64,000 bases of DNA. Source: Bog-950 sp046329515. GTDB taxonomy: Bacteria > Bacteroidota > Bacteroidia > Chitinophagales > LD1. Numbering within the stretch: position 1 is the stretch's first letter; each line of letters starts with the position of its first letter. Location of the stretch: NCBI GenBank assembly GCA_046329515.1, contig JAXLUM010000002.1, forward strand, positions 682,001-746,000. The letters are read 5' to 3'. The notes below the pieces were generated by a model. That model made no database searches and was not told where the DNA came from. It saw nothing but the letters and a program-made list of their open reading frames with translations. Below, piece after piece: positions 1-8,261 of the stretch. Position numbers and translations under genes: made by a program.

Positions 1-9
1 GTGGCTCAT
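1..9 (-). CDS. Start of a downstream gene, truncated by the window edge
   Basis: Only the first three codons (Met-Ser-His) are present. The ATG overlaps the TGA stop of the transporter gene in an ATGA arrangement, which suggests translational coupling. Related transporters are often followed by a cyclic-nucleotide-binding protein gene, but nothing here tests that. Confidence 0.35.
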
Positions 10-2780
10 GTTTGAACGGTTTCAGCAAGAATTTTTCTGGCGGTTTCGCGTATTAGTATATCGTGTTGTTCAGCGGCAAACTCAAGCCAACTGATTTTAT
101 TTTCAGATTCGTAAAAAATTAAGGAATGCAAGGCCGCAGCTTTGGTCCAGCGATGAAAATGATAGCCTCTATCATGTATTATTTCATCCACAATTTGCGT
201 GTAGTTTAATTCCTCCTTAAAATAAGCGCGCAGCGAATTACATTTCTCTTCAATTGTACCTGTTTCAAAAAGGTGATTGAACCGTAGCGAAATATCCTTC
301 GGCACTTTTATTTCAATTACTTCCAAAGCTGTGGCAATGCCATCCTTTCTACCCTGTTGAAATGCGGTTTTCGCCTTTAGCATCTTCTCCTTATCAAAGG
401 TAAAGGAGAAAAGCAAGAGTAATGAATCGCGTATTTCGTTCAGTTCAAGCTGCAAGGCATCACATAGAACAGCAGCCTTTTTGTGTTTTTCCATTTCCTG
501 TGTCATAAACATAACGCGTATACCGGCCTGCACATATTGGCCCATTAAGTGCAGGTGCTGATCGCGGTTGTGCGGTTGACTGGTGAATTCACATAAGTGC
601 AGTGCATGGAAAATTTCGCTTCGCGCATGCGGCATCTTCCAAATCAATTCATCAAGAATTTGAGTAGCCGCATCTGTCCCTATTCTTCCGCATATTAAAA
701 TGAGCTTACTCTGCTGCTTACGGCTTAAGTACTGGCTTAAAAGTATATGCTTAATCTGTTCTAAGGCCACATCGCCCGATTCACTTAAAGCTTCCACTAC
801 CAGCTTTTCATACTTACGGGCAACAAAAAAATCTACCAGCAGGGGAACGAGCCTGGCATTCTTAACTTTGCCTGAGGCCAGAATTGCCGCCTTAACTACC
901 TCTTCATTTTCATCGCGTAGTAAACTAAGCAAGGGTTTAAAAAAGGTTTGAACGCCAAGTTCTCCTATAATTTCCGCCGCCATTGCACGGTCGCCGCTGT
1001 TTTCCGAATCGATTAGCAACAACAACTTCTGACCGGCCGTTACCACCGCATTTATTCCACCGCTGCGCATTAGCCCTATTATGGCTGCTTTAACCAGGCG
1101 CTTATCACCATCCTCTAAAAACACATCTAAATCTTCAATTTCATCGGGCAGCAACATACACTTTGCCGTAATGGCTTCAGGCAATAAAGCAGGGTAATTT
1201 TTCTGCACAATCAGGTTTTCAATTTCCGGTAAAGCAGTGGCTACCTTTTTTCGCTCAGCCATTTTTAAGGCTTCAAGGCGCACTTCTTCTGCAGGATGTT
1301 GCAGCGCACTTACCACCAATTCGTCACAGTCTTCACTAAAGTTTTTGTTCAGAATGTTCAATATATAAATGGCCTCACCCCGTTCTCCCGATTTTATTTT
1401 TTCTACCAGAACGGCCCGTGTTTTTTCATCGTTAAGGTTAAGTTCCTGCCCAACGGAATAGCGCCTGTTGAGAGCCTTAAGTAAAGTGCGCACGTATTCC
1501 TTATCCACCATAAAAATCATAACCACCCACACCACCACCAAGGCAACAAGCATATAGCTAAGCAACACCAGAATATTCGCCTGAAAACCGGAAATTTTTA
1601 GCAGGCTGTATAACATAAAGCCGGTAAAGAACAGGGCAAAGGGGTCCATAACCCCTTTTACAATGGTATGGCCCTTTAAGCGCATGGGCGAAGAAAGCGG
1701 CTGCATTAAAGTTAAAAACACAGGGTCCTGCAGGCTCGTTTTCATTACCTCAGTAATGATTGCTACCAAACCAAAGGCGTATACAATTAGTAAATGGTTG
1801 TGCGAAAAGAAAGGAAGGAAAATAATGCCCAGCAGAAAAGGTAAAATCAATAGAGGGCTGATTAGTAAAGAACCCTTTATGCCCAAAAAGTTGGTTAGCC
1901 TACCGGTTAATATAAGGCGCACAAAAATGGCCAGTATACGCCCCCCGGCAAAAAAGGAGGCAATAAAAGCCGCCAGCTGTTCATCGCTATGGGCTTCGTG
2001 CTTTATTTCAGCGTAAAAGGAGAAACTTACAATGGTAACAATGGTTACTACTATAAAGGAAAGACCTGCAACCATAGCAATCATGCGGTTGCCAAAAAAG
2101 CCTTTTACTATCTCCTTTAAATCGCTGGTAGCCGTTACCACATTGTGGCTGTGTTCATGGTGGTGCTCTAAATGTATATCTAACTTACCGGCCTTGCGTA
2201 ACCGATAGTAGAAAACAAGGGCACATAAAATGGAAATGCTGGATAAGATAAGGAGGTTCTCGCTGCTTACATACTTTACCAATACCAACACACCCGAATA
2301 ACCTATTAGCTTGGCGGGTATATCGCCGGCGCCTATCATACCAAACAAACGCTTGCTTTGTCGTATATCAAACAGTAAGGCTGCTACACCCCAAAACTCC
2401 AGGTTGCTTAACAGATAAATAACAAAGTACCAGCTAAACATTAAAAACACAAAGAAGGGCGCAGAGGAAAATGCGAACTGCAGGCGCAGCAACAACACGC
2501 TACCCGCCAAAAAGGTTATTACTAAGGGTACCAGGGTTTTTATTGAAATAGCATGCTCCACTTTGCTGTAAGCATAACCGGCTATCCATAGCAAAACAGC
2601 GGAGAAGATATAAACCGTAGGTAAGGCCTTTACGTCGAACTTTTGAAGAAAAAGGGCAAAGGCCGCGGTATTGAAAATTGCCACACCAACCCCCTGAAAA
2701 AACTGAAGCCAAAAAAGATTGGAAACCAACCAGGCTTCATTACTACGTATATTAAAGAGTTGTAAGAGGCGGTTTTTCAT
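6..2780 (-). CDS. ATP/ADP-translocase-like membrane transporter with C-terminal HEAT repeats
   Basis: The 924-residue protein has about twelve hydrophobic segments in residues 15-430 and a soluble helical region at roughly 460-900. The stretch QSKRLFGMIGAGDIPAKLIG (141-160) resembles the segment that follows the fourth helix in nucleotide transporters of the ATP/ADP translocase (NTT/Npt) superfamily, so I assign it there; the substrate is unknown. The soluble part shows helix-pair repeats of HEAT type with the pattern hpaeeVRleALk. A histidine-rich loop (HLEHHHEHSH, about 203-212) lies between membrane halves and could bind metal. The start is an ATG and the stop overlaps the next gene. A generic MFS annotation is the main alternative. 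Confidence 0.75.
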   Translation of the reverse strand: MKNRLLQLFNIRSNEAWLVSNLFWLQFFQGVGVAIFNTAAFALFLQKFDVKALPTVYIFSAVLLWIAGYAYSKVEHAISIKTLVPLVITFLAGSVLLLRLQFAFSSAPFFVFLMFSWYFVIYLLSNLEFWGVAALLFDIRQSKRLFGMIGAGDIPAKLIGYSGVLVLVKYVSSENLLILSSISILCALVFYYRLRKAGKLDIHLEHHHEHSHNVVTATSDLKEIVKGFFGNRMIAMVAGLSFIVVTIVTIVSFSFYAEIKHEAHSDEQLAAFIASFFAGGRILAIFVRLILTGRLTNFLGIKGSLLISPLLILPFLLGIIFLPFFSHNHLLIVYAFGLVAIITEVMKTSLQDPVFLTLMQPLSSPMRLKGHTIVKGVMDPFALFFTGFMLYSLLKISGFQANILVLLSYMLVALVVVWVVMIFMVDKEYVRTLLKALNRRYSVGQELNLNDEKTRAVLVEKIKSGERGEAIYILNILNKNFSEDCDELVVSALQHPAEEVRLEALKMAERKKVATALPEIENLIVQKNYPALLPEAITAKCMLLPDEIEDLDVFLEDGDKRLVKAAIIGLMRSGGINAVVTAGQKLLLLIDSENSGDRAMAAEIIGELGVQTFFKPLLSLLRDENEEVVKAAILASGKVKNARLVPLLVDFFVARKYEKLVVEALSESGDVALEQIKHILLSQYLSRKQQSKLILICGRIGTDAATQILDELIWKMPHARSEIFHALHLCEFTSQPHNRDQHLHLMGQYVQAGIRVMFMTQEMEKHKKAAVLCDALQLELNEIRDSLLLLFSFTFDKEKMLKAKTAFQQGRKDGIATALEVIEIKVPKDISLRFNHLFETGTIEEKCNSLRAYFKEELNYTQIVDEIIHDRGYHFHRWTKAAALHSLIFYESENKISWLEFAAEQHDILIRETARKILAETVQT

Positions 2781-2850
2781 TAGTGAACTACAAAGGCTAA
2801 TATAACTTTTTTAGCCATCGCAAGCGGTTCCCTAACAGGTTGCCGTAGCT

Positions 2851-3363
2851 TTAAGCGGCCTGTTTGGCCGCCAGCTTTTTCTTATAAAACTCCTTGGAAG
2901 CCACGTACATGGTTTTGGTAAACGTTGCGTACACTTTGCCATCCTCACCTTCGTAATGTAAGGGCAGGTCGAAGGTATATTCGCCGCGCAGTTCAATATG
3001 GTGTTTTACATCCTCAATAGTGCTGTCGGCCAGCAAAAACCGGCATTTAACCTTATTGGTAATGGGCCGTAAAAACTTTACTGAAGCGCCCTTGTCCCAC
3101 ACTACATATTCTTTACCCAGTATCTGCATAAACATAAGCATAAAGTAGGGGTCAATAGAACTGTAAATGCTGCCGCCGAAAATGGTGTTTACCCTGTTGT
3201 TTGTCCTCCAGTTAAGGCTAAGCCCTACGTGCAATTCTTTAAAATCGGAGGAAACAAACTCTACTTTACCACCCGCACACCATATACAGGGCCAAATATT
3301 ACAGCCCCAGCGGTACATGCGCGATTTACGCGATTCATTTTTTTCGGTAGCAAACAATTTCAT
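2851..3363 (-). CDS. DUF4442 family hotdog-fold protein (thioesterase-like)
   Basis: The protein of 170 residues has the DUF4442 pattern. A segment NRVNTIFGGSIYSSIDPYF matches the hotdog-fold family related to acyl-CoA thioesterases and to the C-terminal half of YiiD, and a basic C-terminus follows. A TTG codon at 3396 would add eleven residues, but I prefer the ATG at 3363 because the added residues carry no family feature. The gene is divergent from the aminopeptidase gene, with only about 60 bases between starts. An acyl-CoA or acyl-ACP substrate is inferred from the fold alone. Confidence 0.8.
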   Translation of the reverse strand: MKLFATEKNESRKSRMYRWGCNIWPCIWCAGGKVEFVSSDFKELHVGLSLNWRTNNRVNTIFGGSIYSSIDPYFMLMFMQILGKEYVVWDKGASVKFLRPITNKVKCRFLLADSTIEDVKHHIELRGEYTFDLPLHYEGEDGKVYATFTKTMYVASKEFYKKKLAAKQAA

Positions 3364-3425
3364 GGCAAACGATTTTGTGGAACCGATTCTTTTCAATCAA
3401 TTCGTAGTTCAAAGCAAAACCATTT

Positions 3426-4532
3426 ATGTCAACCCTTGTTAGAGAAAAGTATGCCCGTTTATTAGTGAATTATTGCCTTGCCGTTAAAAAGAACGATAAG
3501 GTGTATATAAGCACAAGCACATTAGCTGAACCCCTGTTGCAGGATGTAATAAAAGAAGTAATAATAGCCGGCGGCATTCCAGTAACCAATATTGAAATTA
3601 AAGGTGCTGGTGAATTGATGTTACAATACGGAGAAGAGCATCAACTGGCATGGGTTAGCCCCATGAGGAAGTACATCATGGAAAACTTTGACTGCTATTT
3701 AAACATACGCGCCCCGCATGAAAAAGGGGATGACGATCATGAGCCAGCAAATCCGGAGAAATTCAAAATTCACCAAAAGGCCCAACAGGAAATTAACCGC
3801 ATATATTTTGAACGTATAGGCAGTGGTAGTATGCGCCGGTGTTTGTGCCAGTATCCTACACAGGCCGGCGCCGATGACGCCCGTATGAGTTTTGAAGAGT
3901 ATGAAAAGTTTGTTTACCAAAGTTGCTATTTGTTTGATGCAGACCCTGTGGCCAAATGGCTTGAGGTGCGAAAAGAACAGCAAGTTTACGTAGACTACCT
4001 GAACCAGGTAGATAAAGTGCAATACAAAGGCCCTAATATTGATATCAGTTTTTCAGTAAAAGGAAGAACCTGGATAAACAGTGACGGCCGGGCCAATATG
4101 CCCAGCGGAGAGGTGTTTAGCGCACCTGTGGAGGACAGTGTTAATGGCTGGGCTTACTTCAGCTACCCTACTATTTACATGGGTAAAGATGTAAAAGGAG
4201 TAAGGCTTGAAGTTAAAGATGGCGAAGTGGTGAAGTGGGAAGCCGAAGAAGGAAAACAAGTTCTGGATAAAGTATTTGCTGTAGAAGGCGCCCGCCATTG
4301 GGGCGAGGTGGCCATTGGCACCAACATGAACATACAACGCATTACCCGCAATATTTTGTTCGACGAAAAAATTGGTGGAAGTATACACATGGCCGTGGGC
4401 CAATCCTACAAGCAGTGTGGGGGCAAAAACGAAAGCACTATCCACTGGGATATGATAACTGATATGAAAAACGGCGGCGAGATTATTGCCGATGGAAAAC
4501 GCATATACGAAAACGGCAAATTCATTCTATAA
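3426..4532 (+). CDS. Aminopeptidase, M29 family
   Basis: A 368-residue metallopeptidase of family M29 (AmpS/AmpT/PepS type), a cytosolic enzyme that removes N-terminal residues from peptides. The family's metal ligands and catalytic residues are recognisable: Glu229 in MPSGEVFSAP, Glu294 in HWGEVAIGTN, His321 and Tyr328 in GGSIHMAVGQSY, and His340 and Asp342 in ESTIHWDMI. The N-terminal half has the family's alpha/beta domain with no signal peptide. Length is slightly below the usual 400-410 residues, mostly in the N-terminal half. The gene ends in a strong hairpin terminator shared with the converging gene. Confidence 0.92.
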   Translation: MSTLVREKYARLLVNYCLAVKKNDKVYISTSTLAEPLLQDVIKEVIIAGGIPVTNIEIKGAGELMLQYGEEHQLAWVSPMRKYIMENFDCYLNIRAPHEKGDDDHEPANPEKFKIHQKAQQEINRIYFERIGSGSMRRCLCQYPTQAGADDARMSFEEYEKFVYQSCYLFDADPVAKWLEVRKEQQVYVDYLNQVDKVQYKGPNIDISFSVKGRTWINSDGRANMPSGEVFSAPVEDSVNGWAYFSYPTIYMGKDVKGVRLEVKDGEVVKWEAEEGKQVLDKVFAVEGARHWGEVAIGTNMNIQRITRNILFDEKIGGSIHMAVGQSYKQCGGKNESTIHWDMITDMKNGGEIIADGKRIYENGKFIL

Positions 4533-4533
4533 A

Positions 4534-4557
4534 AAAGGGAGAGTTACCTCTCCCTTT
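4534..4557. terminator. Bidirectional hairpin terminator
   Basis: A perfect 10-bp stem (AAAGGGAGAG / CTCTCCCTTT) with a TTAC loop sits between the converging aminopeptidase and T9SS-protein genes. A- and T-rich flanks suit termination in both directions. Confidence 0.85.
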
Positions 4558-4580
4558 CCTATTCTGACTGTAACCAACCG

Positions 4581-5405
4581 TTATTCCTGAACGGTAATTT
4601 TAAGGGCTTGTTTTTCCTGCCCGGCGGTAACCTGCATCAGGTAAATGCCCGCCTCCCAATGTCCTTCGTAAAAATTCTTCTCATACAAACCACTAAAGTT
4701 GGTTTTGGTATCGCTATAAACCTCCCGGCCGTTTATATCGGTAATGCGTAAGGTAACATCCGCAGCTTTATCCACTTTAAACGACACGTAGAAACGGCCG
4801 TTGTTCGGATTGGGATAAAAGTTAAGCGCCGAAATATTTGTATTCACACTATCGGACACTATTTGTTGTTCTGCCACCAGCGCCTTTGCGTTTCCCTCGT
4901 CTTTGATTATAACAGTTCTTTTTATCACTGTAATCTCAGTTCTTACCTTACCCGTAGTATCAACGGTTTTAGTAATTGTTTTTTCTACTTCCCCATCTCC
5001 TTCATTACTTACGGTTACTTCTACCACTTCCCCTTCATCATCAATTCCCTCCTTGTTAATCGTTATAATTTTTTCAATTCGGCTGCTATCGCTGCAATTC
5101 ACTTTAACCTTAGCCGATTTTTCGGGCAGGTTCGGTGCCGTTGGTGGGGTTGGTGGTTCAGGTAATGTCGGTAGTTCAGGCAAATCAGGAGCCGGAGGTA
5201 GGTCCTGGCCCTGTTCCTTTAAATAAGCATCCATTTCTTCCTTACTACCAAACTCCTTATCGATTACATTGGTTTTGCCATTATCTTCCGTTACCAAATG
5301 AATCCGGAATTTTCTTTCCTGCGTTTTCTTATTGGCTTGCTGCGCCATAACGGCATTTAACGAAACAAACAACAGCAGCATAAATGTTATTTTTACAGTA
5401 TTCAT
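4581..5405 (-). CDS. Exported protein with T9SS type A sorting domain
   Basis: The 274-residue product starts with a signal peptide (MNTVKITFMLLLFVSLNAVMAQ). A proline-rich stretch follows at about 68-95 (LPELPTLPEPPTPP), then a region of short Thr/Val/Glu-rich strands. The C-terminal 80 residues open with FYPNPNNGRFYVSF, the hallmark of the T9SS type A sorting domain, so the protein should cross the outer membrane and be anchored or released there. The middle region is not recognised. The divergent neighbour is a sensor kinase whose periplasmic domain carries a similar proline-rich stretch, suggesting a functional link. Repeats in the shared promoter region may control both. Confidence 0.85.
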   Translation of the reverse strand: MNTVKITFMLLLFVSLNAVMAQQANKKTQERKFRIHLVTEDNGKTNVIDKEFGSKEEMDAYLKEQGQDLPPAPDLPELPTLPEPPTPPTAPNLPEKSAKVKVNCSDSSRIEKIITINKEGIDDEGEVVEVTVSNEGDGEVEKTITKTVDTTGKVRTEITVIKRTVIIKDEGNAKALVAEQQIVSDSVNTNISALNFYPNPNNGRFYVSFKVDKAADVTLRITDINGREVYSDTKTNFSGLYEKNFYEGHWEAGIYLMQVTAGQEKQALKITVQE

Positions 5406-5470
5406 AAAACATTGTTTTGGGTTAGTAATTTTTCTAAAGCCAAAATTCAGCTTAATAACAAGGCGGTACC

Positions 5471-5507
5471 GTTAACGCAGGGTTAATGGCGGTTAACAAA
5501 AAGTTAA
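5471..5507 (+). promoter_or_regulatory. Four helically phased GTTAA direct repeats
   Basis: GTTAA occurs at 5471, 5482, 5492 and 5503, a spacing of 11, 10 and 11 bases, so all four lie on one face of the helix. Tandem half-sites at about 11 bp are the usual form of OmpR/PhoB-family operators. The array lies between the sensor kinase gene and the divergent T9SS-protein gene, so autoregulation by the downstream response regulator is the simplest reading. Confidence 0.55.
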
Positions 5508-5547
5508 AGCGCAAAGGCTTAGCACCGCTACAATTACTTTAGCAGGC

Positions 5548-7119
5548 GTGAAGACGAACAAACGCATTACCCTATTGGTAGTTTTAATGAGCATAGCCCT
5601 GCTGGGCTTAATAATTATCCAATACTTATGGATAAGCAATGCTGTGCAATTAAAAAATGAGGAATTTGACCGGCGGGTTTATGCAGCCCTTAACAGCACA
5701 GTAGGTAAACTGGAGTATAAGCATGGATTAAACTTTTTTGCCAATAGCCTTAAAGCAGATTCCGTATTACTGCGCAATATGGAAGAGGTGGACACCGGCT
5801 TTAGCGACTTCATTATAAATACGGAAACTATTTCCAATGAAAATGGGGAGAACGTTAAAGTAGTGGTTAGAAGCAGTAAAGATACCACTAACGGACACCG
5901 GGTAGTTGTAAAAACCACCACCCGCAAAAAAGATAAACCGGTGCAGGAAGTTACCGTTGAAGTACCACCTGATTTGCCCGAACCGGCAACGCCACCACTA
6001 GCGCCAACGGTACCCCTACCACCGGACATTCAGGAGCGCAAAGAGAAGTTTATGTCTATTGTAGCTTGTGCTGCCGACCAATATGCGGAAGCGAAAACAC
6101 CCTGGTATGAACTGGTAGATACCAATAACCTTTTACAACTTGCTGTTAAAGAATTTGCTGCGAACCAATTACCCGCAGATTTTACATTGACCCTACATGG
6201 TGGCGCTACAGATAGTTTACTATACACCAGCTCCCCTGATACGCAACAAGCTTACTGTGTACCTATTGCCGATACCGGTACGCCGGATGAAGCTATTGTG
6301 TTAGGTGTAAACTTTCCCGGTAAAAGCGGGTTTATAATGGCTTCAATCCTCAGTTTACTACTACTCTCGGTTTCGTTTACCACTATTGTTATTGCGGTAT
6401 TTGCCATGGCCCTTATCCTTATACTAAGACAAAAGAAAGTGAACGAGATAACCAATGATTTCATTAATAACATGACGCATGAGTTGAAAACACCGCTGGC
6501 AACTATTGCTATGACGGCAGATACGCTGAGATTGCCAACAATAAGCGGTAATGCGGAAGCCATACAGGAATATGCCGGACTGATTAAAGAAGAAACAAAA
6601 AAATTATCGGGCCATGTTGACCGCATTTTAGATGCAGCCGTTAGCGAAGGAAAAACCGGGCGCGGAGAAAGTATTGAATTAAAGCCAGCAATTGAAAATT
6701 GTGTAACACGTTTTAAGGCAAGCATTGAGCAACTGCAAGGCAACATAAGTTGGGAATGCCCCGAAGGAATTATAGTAAAAGCAGACGCGCTTAAACTGGG
6801 TTACGTGTTAGATAACCTGGTGGACAACGCTATAAAATATAGTGTTGCGCCGCCCGAAATAAGCATTGCCGTGGTGGTGGGTAATCAAACCATTACTATT
6901 GCAGTTAAGGATAAGGGAATTGGAATAAGCCGGGTGGACCAAAAGCTGGTGTTTGATAAGTTCTACAGGGTACATACCGGTAACCGGCATGATGTGAAAG
7001 GCTTTGGCTTAGGGCTAAGCTTTGTAAAAAACAGTGTAGAAGCCTGGGGCGGAGAGATTAGGGTGGCAAGCGAACCCGATAAAGGAAGTACGTTTTATAT
7101 AAAACTTAAGACGGCATGA
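5548..7119 (+). CDS. Sensor histidine kinase (RprX-like)
   Basis: A 523-residue membrane kinase with a GTG start. Helix one spans about residues 8-29, a periplasmic domain covers about 30-262, helix two about 262-293, and a cytoplasmic kinase core follows. The H box FINNMTHELKTPLATIAM contains the phospho-acceptor His311. The N box (LVDNAIKYSV), G1 (DKGIGI) and G2 (GFGLGLSFVK) are all intact, so it should be active. The periplasmic domain includes a proline-rich stretch (DLPEPATPPLAPTVPLPP, about 142-159) like that in the divergent exported protein. Its stop overlaps the start of the regulator gene (ATGA), which makes the two an operon. Confidence 0.93.
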   Translation: MKTNKRITLLVVLMSIALLGLIIIQYLWISNAVQLKNEEFDRRVYAALNSTVGKLEYKHGLNFFANSLKADSVLLRNMEEVDTGFSDFIINTETISNENGENVKVVVRSSKDTTNGHRVVVKTTTRKKDKPVQEVTVEVPPDLPEPATPPLAPTVPLPPDIQERKEKFMSIVACAADQYAEAKTPWYELVDTNNLLQLAVKEFAANQLPADFTLTLHGGATDSLLYTSSPDTQQAYCVPIADTGTPDEAIVLGVNFPGKSGFIMASILSLLLLSVSFTTIVIAVFAMALILILRQKKVNEITNDFINNMTHELKTPLATIAMTADTLRLPTISGNAEAIQEYAGLIKEETKKLSGHVDRILDAAVSEGKTGRGESIELKPAIENCVTRFKASIEQLQGNISWECPEGIIVKADALKLGYVLDNLVDNAIKYSVAPPEISIAVVVGNQTITIAVKDKGIGISRVDQKLVFDKFYRVHTGNRHDVKGFGLGLSFVKNSVEAWGGEIRVASEPDKGSTFYIKLKTA

Positions 7120-7826
7120 GTAAACGGCCGAGAATATTATTGGTAGAGGATGATTTGAGCTTCGGAAAAATTCTGCGGGATTATTTAACGCTGAACAACC
7201 TGGACGTAGTGCATATGCGCGATGGTATAGATGGTTGGAATGCATTCCGCAATCACCATTTTGATTTGTGCATACTGGATGTAATGATGCCTAAGCGCGA
7301 TGGTTTTGAGTTGGCTGCGCAAATACGTGAAATCAACAGCCGCGTGCCACTGGTTTTTTTAACAGCTAAAAGCGGAAAGCAGGATGTTTTACAAGGGTTT
7401 GAAACCGGGGCTGATGATTACCTGCTTAAACCCGTAGATGCAGATATACTTTTATTAAAAGTAAAGGCCATGCTAAAGCGGGCCACTGATGCAGAAGAGT
7501 TTAAGGAACCTGAAGAAGATACGGTTATTGGCTCCTTTACCTTTAGCTATACTAAACGAAGCCTGTGTAGTGGCGCTAACAAATACATACTCTCGCCCAA
7601 AGAGGCCGATGTGCTTAGGGTATTATGCGCACAACCAAACACACTTGTGAAACGCGAAGATATTTTGCGTAGCCTTTGGAAAGAGGTAAACTACTTTACC
7701 GGCCGCAGCCTTGATGTATACATTGCCAAGTTGCGCAAATACCTGCAGGAGGATGAATCAATTACCTTAAGCAGCCTGCCTAAAAGCGGATATATACTAA
7801 GCATACAGCAGGGCCGTTCTAAGTAA
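7116..7826 (+). CDS. Response regulator, OmpR family (RprY-like)
   Basis: The 236-residue protein has a receiver domain (about 6-120) with acidic residues Glu11-Asp12, phospho-acceptor Asp55 in LCILDVMMP, the conserved Thr in VFLTAK and Lys in LLKPVD. A winged-helix DNA-binding domain follows (about 135-230), including LSPKEADVLRVL and the recognition-helix region TGRSLDVYIAKLRKYL. It overlaps the kinase gene by four bases, so the two are cognate partners. The phased GTTAA array upstream of the kinase is the obvious candidate target. Related Bacteroides RprXY act in oxidative-stress and envelope control; the role here is inferred. Confidence 0.93.
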   Translation: MSKRPRILLVEDDLSFGKILRDYLTLNNLDVVHMRDGIDGWNAFRNHHFDLCILDVMMPKRDGFELAAQIREINSRVPLVFLTAKSGKQDVLQGFETGADDYLLKPVDADILLLKVKAMLKRATDAEEFKEPEEDTVIGSFTFSYTKRSLCSGANKYILSPKEADVLRVLCAQPNTLVKREDILRSLWKEVNYFTGRSLDVYIAKLRKYLQEDESITLSSLPKSGYILSIQQGRSK

Positions 7827-7930
7827 ACCTCTGGCCCGGTAAGAATACTGCGCATTTGGGAATTATGGATAAACGCTTATTCTCCATCATTGCATAGTAT
7901 TTATTTAACTAACCATTAAATCCTTGCCTT

Positions 7931-8194
7931 ATGCTTATTGTAGTTAATCACAAAATTTCTGATGTTCCTGCTTTCTGGAAATCAGCACAGGAATCATTAC
8001 CAAACCTGCCCACAGGTATTAAAATTCATCAAGTGCTTCCTTCGCCCGATATGGCCACCGGTGTTTGCCTGTGGGAAGCCGACTCTATTGACCACCTTAA
8101 GGAATACCTGAATTCAAAGGTGGGCAGCATTAGCGAAAATACTTACATGGAAGTTAATGCTGCCAATGCCATGGGTTTACCGCAACTTAATTAA
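7931..8194 (+). CDS. Small conserved protein of unknown function, possible ferredoxin-like fold
   Basis: An 87-residue soluble protein without signal peptide. The pattern of two strand-helix-strand units (LIVVNHKISDVPAFWKSA, then ATGVCLWEADSIDHLKEYL) suggests a dimeric alpha/beta-barrel or ferredoxin-like fold of the DABB/ABM or DUF4242 kind. I cannot name a family with certainty. It stands alone, 104 bases after the response regulator, and ends in a strong terminator. Confidence 0.6.
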   Translation: MLIVVNHKISDVPAFWKSAQESLPNLPTGIKIHQVLPSPDMATGVCLWEADSIDHLKEYLNSKVGSISENTYMEVNAANAMGLPQLN

Positions 8195-8210
8195 TAGCCG
8201 GTACACTATT

Positions 8211-8249
8211 AAAAGAAAAAGGCCACGCAATGCATGGCCTTTTTCTTTT
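8211..8249. terminator. Bidirectional hairpin terminator
   Basis: A perfect 15-bp stem (8211-8225 with 8235-8249) has a GGCCA core flanked by A-rich and T-rich arms and a 9-base loop. It lies between the small protein gene and the end of the converging giant gene. Confidence 0.93.
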
Positions 8250-8261
8250 AGCGTTGTTTGC

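Noticed and set aside
6252..6746. A 164-codon minus-strand frame inside the sensor kinase gene
   Set aside because: The kinase motifs on the plus strand are intact, and the antisense translation shows no domain.
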